Assembly (NCBI RefSeq): GCF_900109575.1
Contig: NZ_FOAF01000001.1
Span: 839,662-903,661 of the forward strand
DNA length: 64,000 nt
Reading direction: 5' to 3'
Origin: Olivibacter domesticus
Lineage (GTDB): Bacteria > Bacteroidota > Bacteroidia > Sphingobacteriales > Sphingobacteriaceae
A program made the translations under genes and the position numbers. Every line of letters begins with the position of its first letter. The stretch's first letter is position 1. The notes beneath the pieces are model-generated. The model saw nothing but the letters and a program-made list of their open reading frames with translations, did no database searches and was not told where the DNA came from. Positions 63,610-64,000 of this stretch are shown in pieces.

Positions 63610-64000
63610 TTATCTATCTTTCAAAGCAACGAAATGACGTTTACCTTCACCGGTATAAATTTGCCGAGGTCTGCCAATCGGCTCTTTATTTGTACGCATT
63701 TCTTTCCACTGTGCAATCCAGCCAGGTAGACGGCCTAAAGCAAACAGCACAGTAAACATATCGGTGGGAAAGCCTAATGCACGATAAATAATACCTGAAT
63801 AAAAATCAACATTTGGATATAATTTACGATCGACAAAGTAACTATCATTCAAAGCTGTTTCTTCCAGTTTTTTTGCAATGTCTAAAACAGGATCTTTCAC
63901 CCCTAAATTATTTAATATATCATCACACGCTTTTTTGATAATTTTAGCACGAGGATCAAAGTTCTTATAAACTCTATGACCAAATCCCATTAGACGGAAA
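63610..64000 (-). CDS. gltA: Citrate synthase, C-terminal part (5' end outside window)
   Basis: The minus-strand frame is open to the window edge; the first visible residues read [20 protein letters not shown], the citrate synthase site with the catalytic His, and [21 protein letters not shown] follows, with [11 protein letters not shown] at the end. About 130 C-terminal residues are visible. It condenses acetyl-CoA and oxaloacetate in the TCA cycle. The rest lies to the right. Confidence 0.93.
   Translation of the reverse strand, partial: FRLMGFGHRVYKNFDPRAKIIKKACDDILNNLGVKDPVLDIAKKLEETALNDSYFVDRKLYPNVDFYSGIIYRALGFPTDMFTVLFALGRLPGWIAQWKEMRTNKEPIGRPRQIYTGEGKRHFVALKDR

Noticed and set aside
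63561-63755. 64-codon plus-strand frame near the right end
   Set aside because: It overlaps the citrate synthase gene and the terminator.

Overview
The window looks like a 64 kb stretch of chromosome from a Bacteroidota bacterium, most likely family Sphingobacteriaceae (Sphingobacterium/Pedobacter/Olivibacter-like). The reasons are AT-rich DNA, almost no Shine-Dalgarno sequences, many promoters of the Bacteroidota type (TTG/TTTG, about 20 nt, TAnnTTTG), a type IX secretion Plug-domain protein, a DUF6965-type small protein and a LytS/LytTR pair. Most of the window is ordinary housekeeping DNA. No IS element, prophage or CRISPR array is visible.

Layout. 1-4.9 kb is accessory: two minus-strand lipoproteins (one with an HEVVH zinc-protease motif, in GC-richer DNA), an unknown gene, a VapBC toxin-antitoxin pair, a repeat cluster, a VOC-fold protein and a small DUF6965-like protein. 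5.1-34.3 kb is core: trpS, a deoxynucleoside kinase, kdsB, a cobalamin adenosyltransferase, a MacB/LolD-type ATPase, a PlsC-type acyltransferase, a DEAD-box helicase, pyrG, yidC, a Rieske protein, queG, pyrD, an ABC-F protein, a T9SS Plug-like protein, an acyl-CoA thioesterase, an EVE protein, a SlyD-like isomerase, a thioredoxin-fold DUF255 protein, a dipeptide epimerase, an Xaa-Pro aminopeptidase, mazG, an FtsX/LolC-type permease, fmt, a class IV aminotransferase and an RluD-type pseudouridine synthase. 34.6-39.5 kb holds a NarL-type regulator overlapping a NUDIX gene, a GC-richer sulfatase, an AraC regulator and a second-type methionine aminopeptidase.

40.3-44.5 kb is the most interesting segment: a complete microviridin-type graspetide (omega-ester peptide) locus. 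An unlisted 59-residue precursor gene (44249-44428, minus) carries the PFFAKFLE leader motif and a TLKFPSDSDEE core. It is followed by two ATP-grasp ligase genes of the MvdC and MvdD types that overlap by four bases, then by a LytS-type sensor kinase and a LytTR regulator on the same strand. A perfect 12-bp-stem palindrome sits between precursor and ligases. No protease/transporter or acetyltransferase for export is visible nearby.

44.6-50.2 kb: a LysR gene cut off at a copy of an interspersed repeat, the mdaB-ygiN-aldo/keto reductase operon, a propeller lipoprotein, YceI, and a membrane-anchored winged-helix regulator. Three tRNA-Lys genes (UUU, UUU, CUU) lie between 39 and 51 kb. 50.3-64 kb: a quinone oxidoreductase, an amidohydrolase, a tricorn-like S41 peptidase, a methyltransferase, an ECF sigma factor paired with a membrane-bound anti-sigma-like/trypsin-like protease fusion, a Thr-rich lipoprotein behind an inverted-repeat promoter, purB, nfu, lgt and the 3' end of gltA.

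Non-coding structure is rich: a repeat family that joins a terminator to a conserved tail of about 50 nt, two palindromic MITE-like elements with related ends, degenerate GAGTTGTGAGTTGTGAG-type intergenic repeats, several near-perfect bidirectional terminators, and at least four genes whose -7 box lies 4-8 nt before the ATG (probable leaderless mRNAs). Gene calls rest on motif recognition by eye; no database search was run.
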